NCBI GenBank assembly: GCA_030831265.1
Contig: JAURLM010000103.1
Coordinates: 1 to 5,182 of the forward strand
From: Chloroflexota bacterium
GTDB taxonomy: Bacteria > Chloroflexota > Dehalococcoidia > Lucifugimonadales > Lucifugimonadaceae
Reading direction: 5' to 3'
DNA length: 5,182 nt
The notes under the pieces are model-generated. The model saw nothing but the letters and a program-made list of their open reading frames with translations. It was not told where the DNA came from and searched no databases. Position 1 is the stretch's first letter; each line of letters starts with the position of its first letter. The translations under genes were made by a program, and so were the position numbers. This document shows, in pieces, positions 1-5,182 of the stretch.

Positions 1-60
1 CCGCCAGCTCCAGAGGTCATCAAGACCGCACCTGAACTGGCTCGAAAGACGAGATAATAG

Positions 61-1362
61 ATGGTATCGGTCCGTGGGGCAGGTCAAACACGGGTTGAGA
101 TGGTGTCAACGTTTGACTTCATGGGTACCGCTGATGATGGTCAGGGCCTTCCGTTCAGTACCGCTACGCTTCCCAATGGAAAGCACCGTCTGACGGTGAA
201 AATGAATCACGCAGATGGCAGCTCGTCTGTGAAAGATGCTTTGTTTGAAGTAAATAACACAGGTTCGGTGCTGTCACCGACGCCGACACCAGTGTCGACC
301 TCAGCTCCTGATGCGACCGCGACACCGGTATCAGAACCAACCATTGTTGCGGCTCCCAGTGATCCGGCCAGTGAAGCAGAACTCGTGGTGAGTTACAACG
401 AATACCGTACCGGCTCAGTCGCATTGGATGGACAGACAGTGAACGGGGACGTCTATGTCTGGGTTTACCCGGATGATGGTCTCTACCGTGCTGACTTCTA
501 CATCGATAACCCGGGGATGAGCGGAAGTCCTAACAAGACTGAGGGTGCTGTTCCGTTTGACCTGGCGGGTACCCACTGGTCAGGCACCTCCTTGCCGTTG
601 GACACGAACACGCTACCTGACGGTGAACACACGGTTACCGTGCGGATCTGGTGTCCTGACAACAGTACGTTTATCAAGCACGCTGCGTTCACTGTTCAGA
701 ACAGTGTCTTGGTGGAGTCCGGTCCGGTAGTCACGCCAACCCCTACGGCTACAGCCACGCCGGTGCCAACAGCCACGGCAACGCCTGTACCGACGGTTGC
801 ACCTACGGCTACAGCTACGCCGGTGCCAACAGCTACGGTAACGCCTGTACCGACGGTTGCGCCGACGGCTACAGCTACGCCGATGCCAACAGCCACGGCA
901 ACGCCTGTTCCGACGGTTGCGCCTACGGCTACAGCCACGCCGGTGCCAACAGCCACGGCAACACCTGTACCGACGGTTGCACCTACGGCTACAGCTACGC
1001 CAGTGCCAGTCTCGTTAGCACTACACGTTTCAGACCTGGATGCAACGCCGCTATCGGCCAGCAAGGGTGCATGGGGCTCGATCGTCGAGGTGCTCGTAGT
1101 AGACAGCTCGGGGAACCCGGTTGCAGGAGCCAACGTCTGGGGGGCCTTCTCTCAGCGGGATTGGCAGTCTGGGTTGAAATCCTGCACTACCGGCTCTGAT
1201 GGCAAATGCAGCTTTACCCAGGTGGCATTCCCAAGCAAGGCTGGATCAGCTGAATTCGTGGTCCATGCAGTTGTTGATGCGACGCTGTCATACGATTCGG
1301 CGGCCAACTCAGACCCGGATGGCGACAGCAACGGTACGCTGATTACCCTGTCCAAGAACTAG
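61..1362 (+). CDS. Secreted-type Ig-like multidomain protein with PT-rich repeat linker, probably 5'-truncated
   Basis: Probable extracellular or surface protein of unknown ligand. Order in the 433-residue reading: partial Ig-like module (about 11-66, with FDF at 18-20 and LPNG at 37-40), Pro/Thr/Ser linker (70-105), a fuller copy of the same module (about 108-214, FDL at 166-168, LPDG at 185-188), PT-rich repeats (228-317), then a C-terminal Ig-like domain (about 318-433) with a likely Cys375-Cys383 pair and an acidic DPDGDSNG stretch (418-425) that may bind calcium. This last domain resembles Ig-like domains common in secreted proteins of Chloroflexota and other environmental bacteria. Oddities: no signal peptide, no membrane anchor, no clear ribosome site, and in-frame TAA TAG at 55-60 directly before the ATG. 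Module 1 lacks the N-terminal half seen in module 2. The true gene therefore probably began upstream and is interrupted, or this is a pseudogene remnant. Coding nature is well supported; the start is not. Confidence 0.75.
   Translation: MVSVRGAGQTRVEMVSTFDFMGTADDGQGLPFSTATLPNGKHRLTVKMNHADGSSSVKDALFEVNNTGSVLSPTPTPVSTSAPDATATPVSEPTIVAAPSDPASEAELVVSYNEYRTGSVALDGQTVNGDVYVWVYPDDGLYRADFYIDNPGMSGSPNKTEGAVPFDLAGTHWSGTSLPLDTNTLPDGEHTVTVRIWCPDNSTFIKHAAFTVQNSVLVESGPVVTPTPTATATPVPTATATPVPTVAPTATATPVPTATVTPVPTVAPTATATPMPTATATPVPTVAPTATATPVPTATATPVPTVAPTATATPVPVSLALHVSDLDATPLSASKGAWGSIVEVLVVDSSGNPVAGANVWGAFSQRDWQSGLKSCTTGSDGKCSFTQVAFPSKAGSAEFVVHAVVDATLSYDSAANSDPDGDSNGTLITLSKN
742..1011 (+). repeat. 60-bp tandem repeat, 4.5 copies, encoding a PT-rich linker
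   Basis: Units start at 742, 802, 862 and 922, with a half unit at 982-1011. Each encodes a 20-residue block, PTATATPVPTATATPVPTVA, with single substitutions: a Val for Ala in unit 2 and a Met for Val in unit 3. Each unit is itself an internal near-duplication of a PTATATPV decamer. DNA identity between units is high, differing mostly at third positions, which suggests recent expansion or homogenisation. Such linkers usually act as extended, protease-resistant and often glycosylated spacers in exported proteins. The array stays in frame, since 60 is a multiple of three, so copy-number change would alter linker length without breaking the gene. Confidence 0.95.
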
Positions 1363-1388
1363 TACGGCAGGATCGGCAAGATATCGGG

Positions 1389-1422
1389 ACCGGGAGGCTT
1401 CATCGCACTGGAGCCTCCCGGT
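1389..1422 (+). terminator. GC-rich hairpin after the Ig-like gene, terminator-like
   Basis: An 11-bp perfect stem (1389-1399 ACCGGGAGGCT with 1412-1422 AGCCTCCCGGT) encloses a 12-nt loop, 26 nt after the stop codon at 1360-1362. G-U pairs could extend it by one pair on each side. The position fits a transcription end, but the downstream sequence (TCGCGTCTGTC) has no clear U-tract, so it is either an imperfect intrinsic terminator or an mRNA 3'-end stabilising hairpin. The stem is convincing; the function is inferred. Confidence 0.6.
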
Positions 1423-1493
1423 TCGCGTCTGTCAGAATTCATCCAGGAACTTCCGCATCCGCAATACCGCCACATTTCTCATGCTTTCGCGGC

Positions 1494-1499
1494 TAGAAT
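1494..1499 (+). promoter_or_regulatory. Possible -10 element for the acid sugar operon
   Basis: TAGAAT matches the TATAAT consensus at five of six bases and lies in the only sizeable gap before the operon, giving an expected transcript start near 1506 and a leader of about 80 nt. No good -35 box is seen at 16-18 bp spacing, and there is no extended -10 TG. A second weaker hexamer, CATACT, lies at 1507-1512. Suggestive only. Confidence 0.3.
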
Positions 1500-1575
1500 G
1501 CGTGCCCATACTTCGCACTGTCTCAATGTCCGACAGAACCCTGAGGCAGATGTATCAACCAGCGTCCAGAATCCC

Positions 1576-1580
1576 AGGAA
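1576..1580 (+). promoter_or_regulatory. Ribosome binding site deciding the RraA-like start
   Basis: AGGAA ends 5 nt before the ATG at 1586. It favours this start over the in-frame upstream ATGs at 1481, 1526 and 1550, which lack such a site and would add an N-terminal extension not usual for the family. Confidence 0.6.
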
Positions 1581-1585
1581 TAGCA

Positions 1586-2311
1586 ATGGCACAGCCAAAA
1601 CGACCGTCCAAGGAACTCATCGAAAAACTCCGCTCAATCGGTAGCGCCACTGCCAGTGGTGAGATGAAGAGACTGGGTATCCGTAACCCGCACATGATCG
1701 GGCCTGTCGCCCGTACCCCAGGCAAGACAATTGCCGGGCCAGCAATGACACTGCTGTTTATGCCCCGCCGTGAAGACCTTTACCCGGATGGCGAGTACGT
1801 CGCACCCGACCAACAGGTTCACCGTCACGCATTGCTCGACGCACAGCCGGGTGATGTCGTTGTTGTCGATGCACGCGGCAGCATGACCAGTGGCGTGTTC
1901 GGCGAGATGATGTTGACCTACTTCAAGGGCAAGGGCGGAGCTGGCATTATCGTTGACGGCTGCATCCGTGACTTCCCGGAAGCACAGAAACTTGATCTGC
2001 CAATGTGGCTTCGCGGCACCACGCCAAACTTCCACACGCAAACAGACATATTCCCAATGGCCCACAACGTGCCAATCGCCTGTGGTGGCGTTCTCGTCAT
2101 GCCAGGAGACATCATCGTGGCTGACGATGACGGCGCTGTTGTCGTTCCCCTGGCTCTTGCTGAACAGCTTTCTGAAAAAGCTGGCGAGCACGCTGAATGG
2201 GAAGTCTTCAGCCGCATGAAGCTGGCTCAAGGCGGAGATCTCCGCAAGTACTACCCGCTCAGCGACGAGGCTCGTGTTGAGTACGAGGAGTGGAAGAAGA
2301 CCAACGGCTAG
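1586..2311 (+). CDS. RraA-like / HMG-aldolase-family protein
   Basis: A 241-residue member of the RraA-like superfamily, which covers RNase E inhibitor RraA, 4-hydroxy-4-methyl-2-oxoglutarate aldolase and oxaloacetate decarboxylase. Visible hallmarks: PGD at 88-90 before a VVVVDA strand, GEMM at 106-109, and DGCIRD at 124-129, whose Arg128 and Asp129 correspond to the substrate- and metal-binding pair of the aldolases. The strand and turn PGDIIVADDDGAVVVP (173-188) and a C-terminal helix with Tyr-Pro and Trp residues typical of the longer, roughly 230-240-residue subgroup also fit. The intact Arg-Asp pair argues for an enzyme rather than only an RNase regulator. The start is chosen for the AGGAA site and family length; the frame is open back to 1481. 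It is the first gene of a three-gene operon with an acid sugar kinase and PdxA2, so a divalent-metal-dependent aldolase or keto-acid decarboxylase role in sugar acid breakdown is likely. The substrate cannot be told from sequence. Confidence 0.88.
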   Translation: MAQPKRPSKELIEKLRSIGSATASGEMKRLGIRNPHMIGPVARTPGKTIAGPAMTLLFMPRREDLYPDGEYVAPDQQVHRHALLDAQPGDVVVVDARGSMTSGVFGEMMLTYFKGKGGAGIIVDGCIRDFPEAQKLDLPMWLRGTTPNFHTQTDIFPMAHNVPIACGGVLVMPGDIIVADDDGAVVVPLALAEQLSEKAGEHAEWEVFSRMKLAQGGDLRKYYPLSDEARVEYEEWKKTNG

Positions 2312-2347
2312 TTATTGCAAAGCGCGCCGGTTTTGTGTTGGTGGCCT

Positions 2348-3673
2348 GTGAATGGGTCAGCAGCGCAACCGGCGCGCTTCGCGATTCTTGCCGACGACCT
2401 TACCGGCGCACTGGATTGTGCCGCCGCTTTTATCTTCCCGGGTTATGCCCCGTATGTCGCAATTCTCGGTGATGTTTCTGATGCACCTGCCATCAGCCGG
2501 GTAATCTCGGTAAATGCCGATACACGTCGCCTTCTTGTTGACGCTGCCAGCAGGGTGAAAGGGCAATTGCTGGCGAACCTTTCATCGGTCGGCATCGAGC
2601 TGCGATACGTCAAGATCGACTCCACTCTCCGCGGTCATCCGGGACTGGAAGTATCCCAATGCGCTGAACTCTCCGGTGCACCCGTGGTGCTGTTCTGCCC
2701 ATCGTTTCCCGGCACCGGTCGCACCGTCCGAGATGGGAACCTGCTCGTGCATGGAGTTCCACTGCACCAGACCGAAGTTGGCAACGATCCTCTCTCCCCG
2801 CTCACGACCAGCAAAGTCGCAGATATTCTTCGCCGGAGTCCGGGGATGGCGCTGACGGAGGTTCACCTGGACGATGTCCGATCCAGCGGTCTGGCAGAAA
2901 CGCTTGTGAGGCTTGCAGAAACCAGCAGTGAATCACCCCGCATTGTTATCTGCGATGCTGAGACTGACTCCGACCTTGACCGAGTTGTCGCGGCTGGTGT
3001 TACGGTGACTGAGTGTGCCCTGCACAGGACGCAACCACTGTTTGCCGGATCAGCGGGACTTGCCGCTGCACTGGCTCGTGCATCTCAAGACTCTTCAATA
3101 CATAACGTCAAAACGGTATCCGGGCATGCTCGAAGGCCGTTTCTGATTGTCACCGCGAGCCTGCGTTCGCTTGCCGACAGACAGATTGCGACCCTCGAGT
3201 CCGCGGGCCAGGTATCACGGCTAGGTGTGGAGTTCGCCGTCACTCGGGAGGGAACAGCGCATATCGTTCACCCGGACATGACAGCGGTTGAAGCTCACTT
3301 TGCCGCCGGGAACAACGTTGCGCTACGAGCAACCATCGTCGACGACCTCTCGACACTTTCTCCCGCGGTAGTCCGCAAAGCAGCGGATGAGGTGACGGCG
3401 CAACTAGGACAGGTCGTCAGGCGTTTGGCAGAACAGAACGACATCGGCGGAATTGTGATTGTCGGCGGAGACACCGCCTACGGGATACTCACCGCAACCG
3501 GAGCGCGTGGTATCTTGCTCCACGCTGAACCGCTGCCCGGTGTGCCGGTTGGAACCATCTCAGGCGGAAGCCTTGATGGAACCGTGATCGCAACCAAAGC
3601 AGGCGCGTTCGGAGATGACCAGACGCTTCTCAACCTCGTAAATTTTCTCCCCGCAGGTGGTGACCAGCCGTGA
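2348..3673 (+). CDS. Four-carbon acid sugar kinase (DUF1537 family)
   Basis: ATP-dependent kinase of the family formerly called DUF1537, whose known members phosphorylate the 4-hydroxyl of D-threonate (DtnK) or 3-oxo-tetronate (OtnK). Of 441 residues, the N-terminal substrate domain shows ILADDLTGALD (13-23), KIDSTLRG (89-96) and a PSFPGTGRT stretch (118-126) followed by DPLSP (147-151). The C-terminal nucleotide domain shows AGSAGLA (233-239), GGDTA (373-377), PGVP (397-400) and TKAGAFG (416-422). All major family motifs are present, so it should be active. There is no ATG: GTG at 2348 gives a family-like N-terminus about ten residues before the ADDLTG motif; TTG at 2333 or 2315 are alternatives. 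The gap after the rraA-like gene is 36 nt, and the stop overlaps the pdxA2 start, implying translational coupling. With PdxA2 next door and no isomerase or class II decarboxylase in view, a D-threonate-type kinase is more likely than OtnK. Confidence 0.9.
   Translation: MNGSAAQPARFAILADDLTGALDCAAAFIFPGYAPYVAILGDVSDAPAISRVISVNADTRRLLVDAASRVKGQLLANLSSVGIELRYVKIDSTLRGHPGLEVSQCAELSGAPVVLFCPSFPGTGRTVRDGNLLVHGVPLHQTEVGNDPLSPLTTSKVADILRRSPGMALTEVHLDDVRSSGLAETLVRLAETSSESPRIVICDAETDSDLDRVVAAGVTVTECALHRTQPLFAGSAGLAAALARASQDSSIHNVKTVSGHARRPFLIVTASLRSLADRQIATLESAGQVSRLGVEFAVTREGTAHIVHPDMTAVEAHFAAGNNVALRATIVDDLSTLSPAVVRKAADEVTAQLGQVVRRLAEQNDIGGIVIVGGDTAYGILTATGARGILLHAEPLPGVPVGTISGGSLDGTVIATKAGAFGDDQTLLNLVNFLPAGGDQP
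3655..3663 (+). promoter_or_regulatory. Ribosome binding site for pdxA2 inside the kinase gene
   Basis: AGGTGGTGA lies inside the last codons of the kinase gene. It leaves 6 nt to the GTG at 3670 and 9 nt to the ATG at 3673, so it can serve either start. With the overlapping stop and start it supports translational coupling. Confidence 0.5.
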
Positions 3674-4671
3674 TGCCCAGACCAATCATTGGAATAACTC
3701 TCGGTGACCCTGCTGGCGTTGGCCCTGAAGTCACCGTCAAAGCAATCCCGGACGAGATCGCCATTGGCCGTAGTAGGCCAATCGTTTTCGGTGACGCCAG
3801 GGTGGTCCAGGACGCCGCAAATCGCTGGGCCAAAGGCTGGACTGTACGTGCGCTCGAAGACCCGGCAGATGCGGCACCTGAACAGGGACGCATCGACGTA
3901 CTTGACCTGAAGAACTGCGACCCTGCGAAGGTGAAGGTTAGCAAGGTTGACGCCTACACAGGTGAAGCTGCTTTCCAGGCTGTTGTGCAGGCGACCGAGA
4001 TGGCAAAGGCAGGTCGCATAGCTGCCATTGTCACAGCACCGCTCAACAAAGAGGCGATGCATCTTGCCGGGCACAAGTTCGACGGCCACACAGGGCTTCT
4101 CGGTCACCTTTGCGGCACCAAAAACTACTTCATGCTGCTCGGTTCGCCGAAACTGCGGGCGATTCACGTCTCCACTCATGTTTCAGTCGGTGAGGCCGTG
4201 AAGCGGGTCAAGCGAGATCGTGTGCTTGCGACCATCCGTGCCGCCAATGACCATCTCAAGCAACTCGGCATTAGTGAGCCGCGTATCGGCGTGTGCGGTT
4301 TGAACCCGCACGCCGGTGAGAACCGACTCTTCGGCTCCGAGGACGAGGATGAGATACGGCCGGCGTGTGCTGACGCTGCATCCGAAGGCATCAACGCCAT
4401 CGGCCCGCTTCCTGCTGACTCAGCGTTCAGGCAGGCTTACGAAGGCAAGTGGGACGTTATGGTCGTCATGTACCACGACCAGGGGCATGTGCCCATGAAG
4501 CTGATTGCCTTTGATGAAGGTGTGAACGTGACTGTTGGTCTGCCAATCATCCGCACGTCAGTCGACCACGGGACGGCGTTCGATATCGCAGGGCAGGGCA
4601 TAGCGAACCCGGTCAACATGAAAGCCGCTATCGACTATGCGTACAGGCTTGCTGCGAGTGATCCCGGATAG
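3673..4671 (+). CDS. pdxA2: PdxA2-type 4-phosphate dehydrogenase (D-threonate/D-erythronate 4-phosphate)
   Basis: A 332-residue NAD-dependent metal enzyme of the PdxA family. Catabolic PdxA2 enzymes oxidise C3 of a 4-phospho four-carbon acid, followed by decarboxylation to dihydroxyacetone phosphate; biosynthetic PdxA acts on 4-hydroxythreonine 4-phosphate for vitamin B6. Visible motifs: GDPAGVGPE (11-19), TAPLNKEA (121-128), DGHTG (137-141), HVSTHVS (165-171), NPHAGE (211-216), YHDQGHVPMK (267-276). Metal ligands His169, His213 and His268 and the substrate residues His139, Thr140, Lys276, Asn285 and Arg294 line up with those of E. coli PdxA, so the enzyme looks intact. Pairing with the acid sugar kinase and the HVSTHVS stretch favour PdxA2 over B6 synthesis. 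A Gly follows the GHT motif where E. coli PdxA has Glu. The ATG overlaps the kinase stop as TGATG; GTG at 3670 would add one residue. Confidence 0.92.
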   Translation: MPRPIIGITLGDPAGVGPEVTVKAIPDEIAIGRSRPIVFGDARVVQDAANRWAKGWTVRALEDPADAAPEQGRIDVLDLKNCDPAKVKVSKVDAYTGEAAFQAVVQATEMAKAGRIAAIVTAPLNKEAMHLAGHKFDGHTGLLGHLCGTKNYFMLLGSPKLRAIHVSTHVSVGEAVKRVKRDRVLATIRAANDHLKQLGISEPRIGVCGLNPHAGENRLFGSEDEDEIRPACADAASEGINAIGPLPADSAFRQAYEGKWDVMVVMYHDQGHVPMKLIAFDEGVNVTVGLPIIRTSVDHGTAFDIAGQGIANPVNMKAAIDYAYRLAASDPG

Positions 4672-4691
4672 GCATTGCCCGTCGCCGGGAT
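4661..4691 (+). terminator. Hairpin over the end of pdxA2, possible operon terminator
   Basis: A 7-bp perfect stem (4661-4667 ATCCCGG with 4685-4691 CCGGGAT) begins inside the last codons of pdxA2, with a smaller inner GGC/GCC pairing at 4671-4679. It is followed by only a short T run (TTT at 4691-4693, overlapping the stem end), so it is a weak intrinsic terminator at best. It is the only candidate between the operon and the helicase gene. Confidence 0.4.
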
Positions 4692-4721
4692 TTGGCCGGG
4701 TGACTGCGTCTGCCGCATACT
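4692..4721 (+). promoter_or_regulatory. Possible promoter for a leaderless helicase mRNA
   Basis: TTGGCC (4692-4697) and CATACT (4716-4721) are separated by 18 bp, each matching its consensus at four of six bases. The -10-like hexamer ends 6 nt before the ATG at 4728, which puts the expected transcript start on or next to the start codon. No Shine-Dalgarno sequence precedes that ATG (CTTCACCT), which fits a leaderless transcript. Consensus fit is modest. Confidence 0.35.
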
Positions 4722-4727
4722 TCACCT

Positions 4728-5182
4728 ATGGCTGACAGCAAGCGCAAACGAACTGGCCGCACCGTGGGTGACTCCCATGAAGAACCGCTGGCGCGCTTTC
4801 TTCCCGCTGTTCAAGAGTGGTTCAAAGACGCTGTTGGCGCACCATCACCGCCACAGGTGCAGGCATGGCCGCACATCGCAAATGGCGAAAGCGTCCTTGT
4901 CCATGCGCCCACCGGCTCCGGCAAGACCCTCGCTGCGTTTCTATCGGCTATCAACAGGCTGTTTGCATCTGAAGTTGAGGGCAAGCGGCGAAGCGGTATC
5001 GACACGCTCTACATCTCGCCGCTCAAAGCACTCAACTACGACATTGAGCGCAACCTGCGCCTGCCGCTTGAAGGCATCAGGAAGGTTGCTTCTGACCGTG
5101 GAGAGGAACTTCCAGAGATAACAGCGGAGGTCCGCACCGGCGACACTCCCGCATCTGCCCGCGCCCGCATGGTGCGCCGACC
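4728..5182 (+). CDS. lhr: Lhr-type DEAD/DEAH ATP-dependent helicase, N-terminal fragment
   Basis: The first 151 codons of a superfamily 2 helicase, open to the window edge. Visible motifs of the first RecA-like domain: a Q-motif-like PPQVQAWP (41-48), Walker A APTGSGKT (60-67) followed by LAAFLSAI, motif Ia SPLKALNYDI (97-106), and VRTGDT with an Arg-rich stretch after it (135-151), the usual motif Ib region of Lhr. The SPLKAL and RTGDT wording is characteristic of Lhr-family 3'-5' DNA helicases linked to DNA repair, which usually run to about 900 residues or more; the DEAH box lies beyond the edge. ATG at 4728 gives a basic, disordered leader of about 20 residues before the conserved part. 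No ribosome site precedes it, so it may be translated from a leaderless transcript. It lies 56 nt after pdxA2 and appears functionally unrelated to the operon. Confidence 0.88.
   Translation, partial: MADSKRKRTGRTVGDSHEEPLARFLPAVQEWFKDAVGAPSPPQVQAWPHIANGESVLVHAPTGSGKTLAAFLSAINRLFASEVEGKRRSGIDTLYISPLKALNYDIERNLRLPLEGIRKVASDRGEELPEITAEVRTGDTPASARARMVRR

Noticed and set aside
1..54. Open frame PPAPEVIKTAPELARKTR ending in TAA TAG
   Set aside because: Only 18 codons to the window edge; it may be the tail of an upstream gene or chance, and cannot be assigned.
696..1133. Minus-strand reading of 145 residues with GVAVAVG repeats
   Set aside because: It is the antisense image of the 60-bp PT repeat array; the plus-strand Pro/Thr linker with flanking Ig-like domains is the coherent reading.
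1433..1580. Imperfect direct repeat of CAGAAT..CCAGGAA (1433-1449 and 1567-1580)
   Set aside because: Short, gapped and only two copies; likely chance, with the second copy simply containing the ribosome site.
1481..1585. 35-residue N-terminal extension of the RraA-like protein
   Set aside because: Not hydrophobic enough for a signal peptide, not usual for the family, and the AGGAA site selects the ATG at 1586.
1634..2230. Minus-strand open frame of 198 residues
   Set aside because: Antisense to the RraA-like gene, Cys/His/Trp-rich with no family resemblance.
3478..4179. Minus-strand open frame of 233 residues
   Set aside because: It spans the kinase end and pdxA2 antisense, has no recognisable domain, and the plus strand holds intact enzyme motifs throughout.
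4675..5121. Plus-strand frame-1 open frame of 148 residues after pdxA2
   Set aside because: Low-complexity Arg/Ser-rich reading overlapping the helicase, whose frame 3 carries Walker A, SPLKAL and RTGDT.

Overview
The window holds five protein-coding features, all on the plus strand, and no RNA gene, CRISPR array or insertion sequence that I can see. The organism is probably a member of the Chloroflexota. The argument is a secreted-type protein with long Pro/Thr/Ala/Val linkers joining Ig-like domains, a style common in that phylum, next to a moderately GC-rich catabolic operon of the kind found in Dehalococcoidia/SAR202-like heterotrophs. This placement is inferred from protein style, not from a marker gene.

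Layout. (1) 1-1362: a multidomain, surface- or secreted-type protein with two related Ig-like modules, a 60-bp tandem repeat encoding a PT-rich linker, and a C-terminal Ig-like domain. Its 5' end looks broken or incomplete: there is no signal peptide, the first module is cut short, and tandem stops lie directly before the first ATG. (2) 1363-1585: intergenic region with a strong GC hairpin and a possible -10 element. (3) 1586-4671: a tight three-gene operon of an RraA-like/HMG-aldolase-fold protein, a four-carbon acid sugar kinase (former DUF1537) and a PdxA2-type 4-phosphate dehydrogenase. (4) 4672-4727: a short gap with a hairpin over the end of pdxA2 and a possible promoter. (5) 4728-5182: the first 151 codons of an Lhr-type DEAD/DEAH helicase, cut by the window edge.

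How the genes work together. Kinase plus PdxA2 is the known core of D-threonate-type (four-carbon sugar acid) breakdown: the kinase phosphorylates the 4-hydroxyl, and PdxA2 oxidises and decarboxylates the product to dihydroxyacetone phosphate. The RraA-like protein is the unexplained member. Its family includes metal-dependent aldolases and beta-keto-acid decarboxylases, so it may handle a related keto acid. No transporter or regulator is in view. The most interesting points are the RraA-kinase-PdxA2 combination, the probable 1-nt frameshift in a G4 run at 76-79, the 60-bp repeat array, and the apparently leaderless start of the helicase. I did not find a clearly new system.
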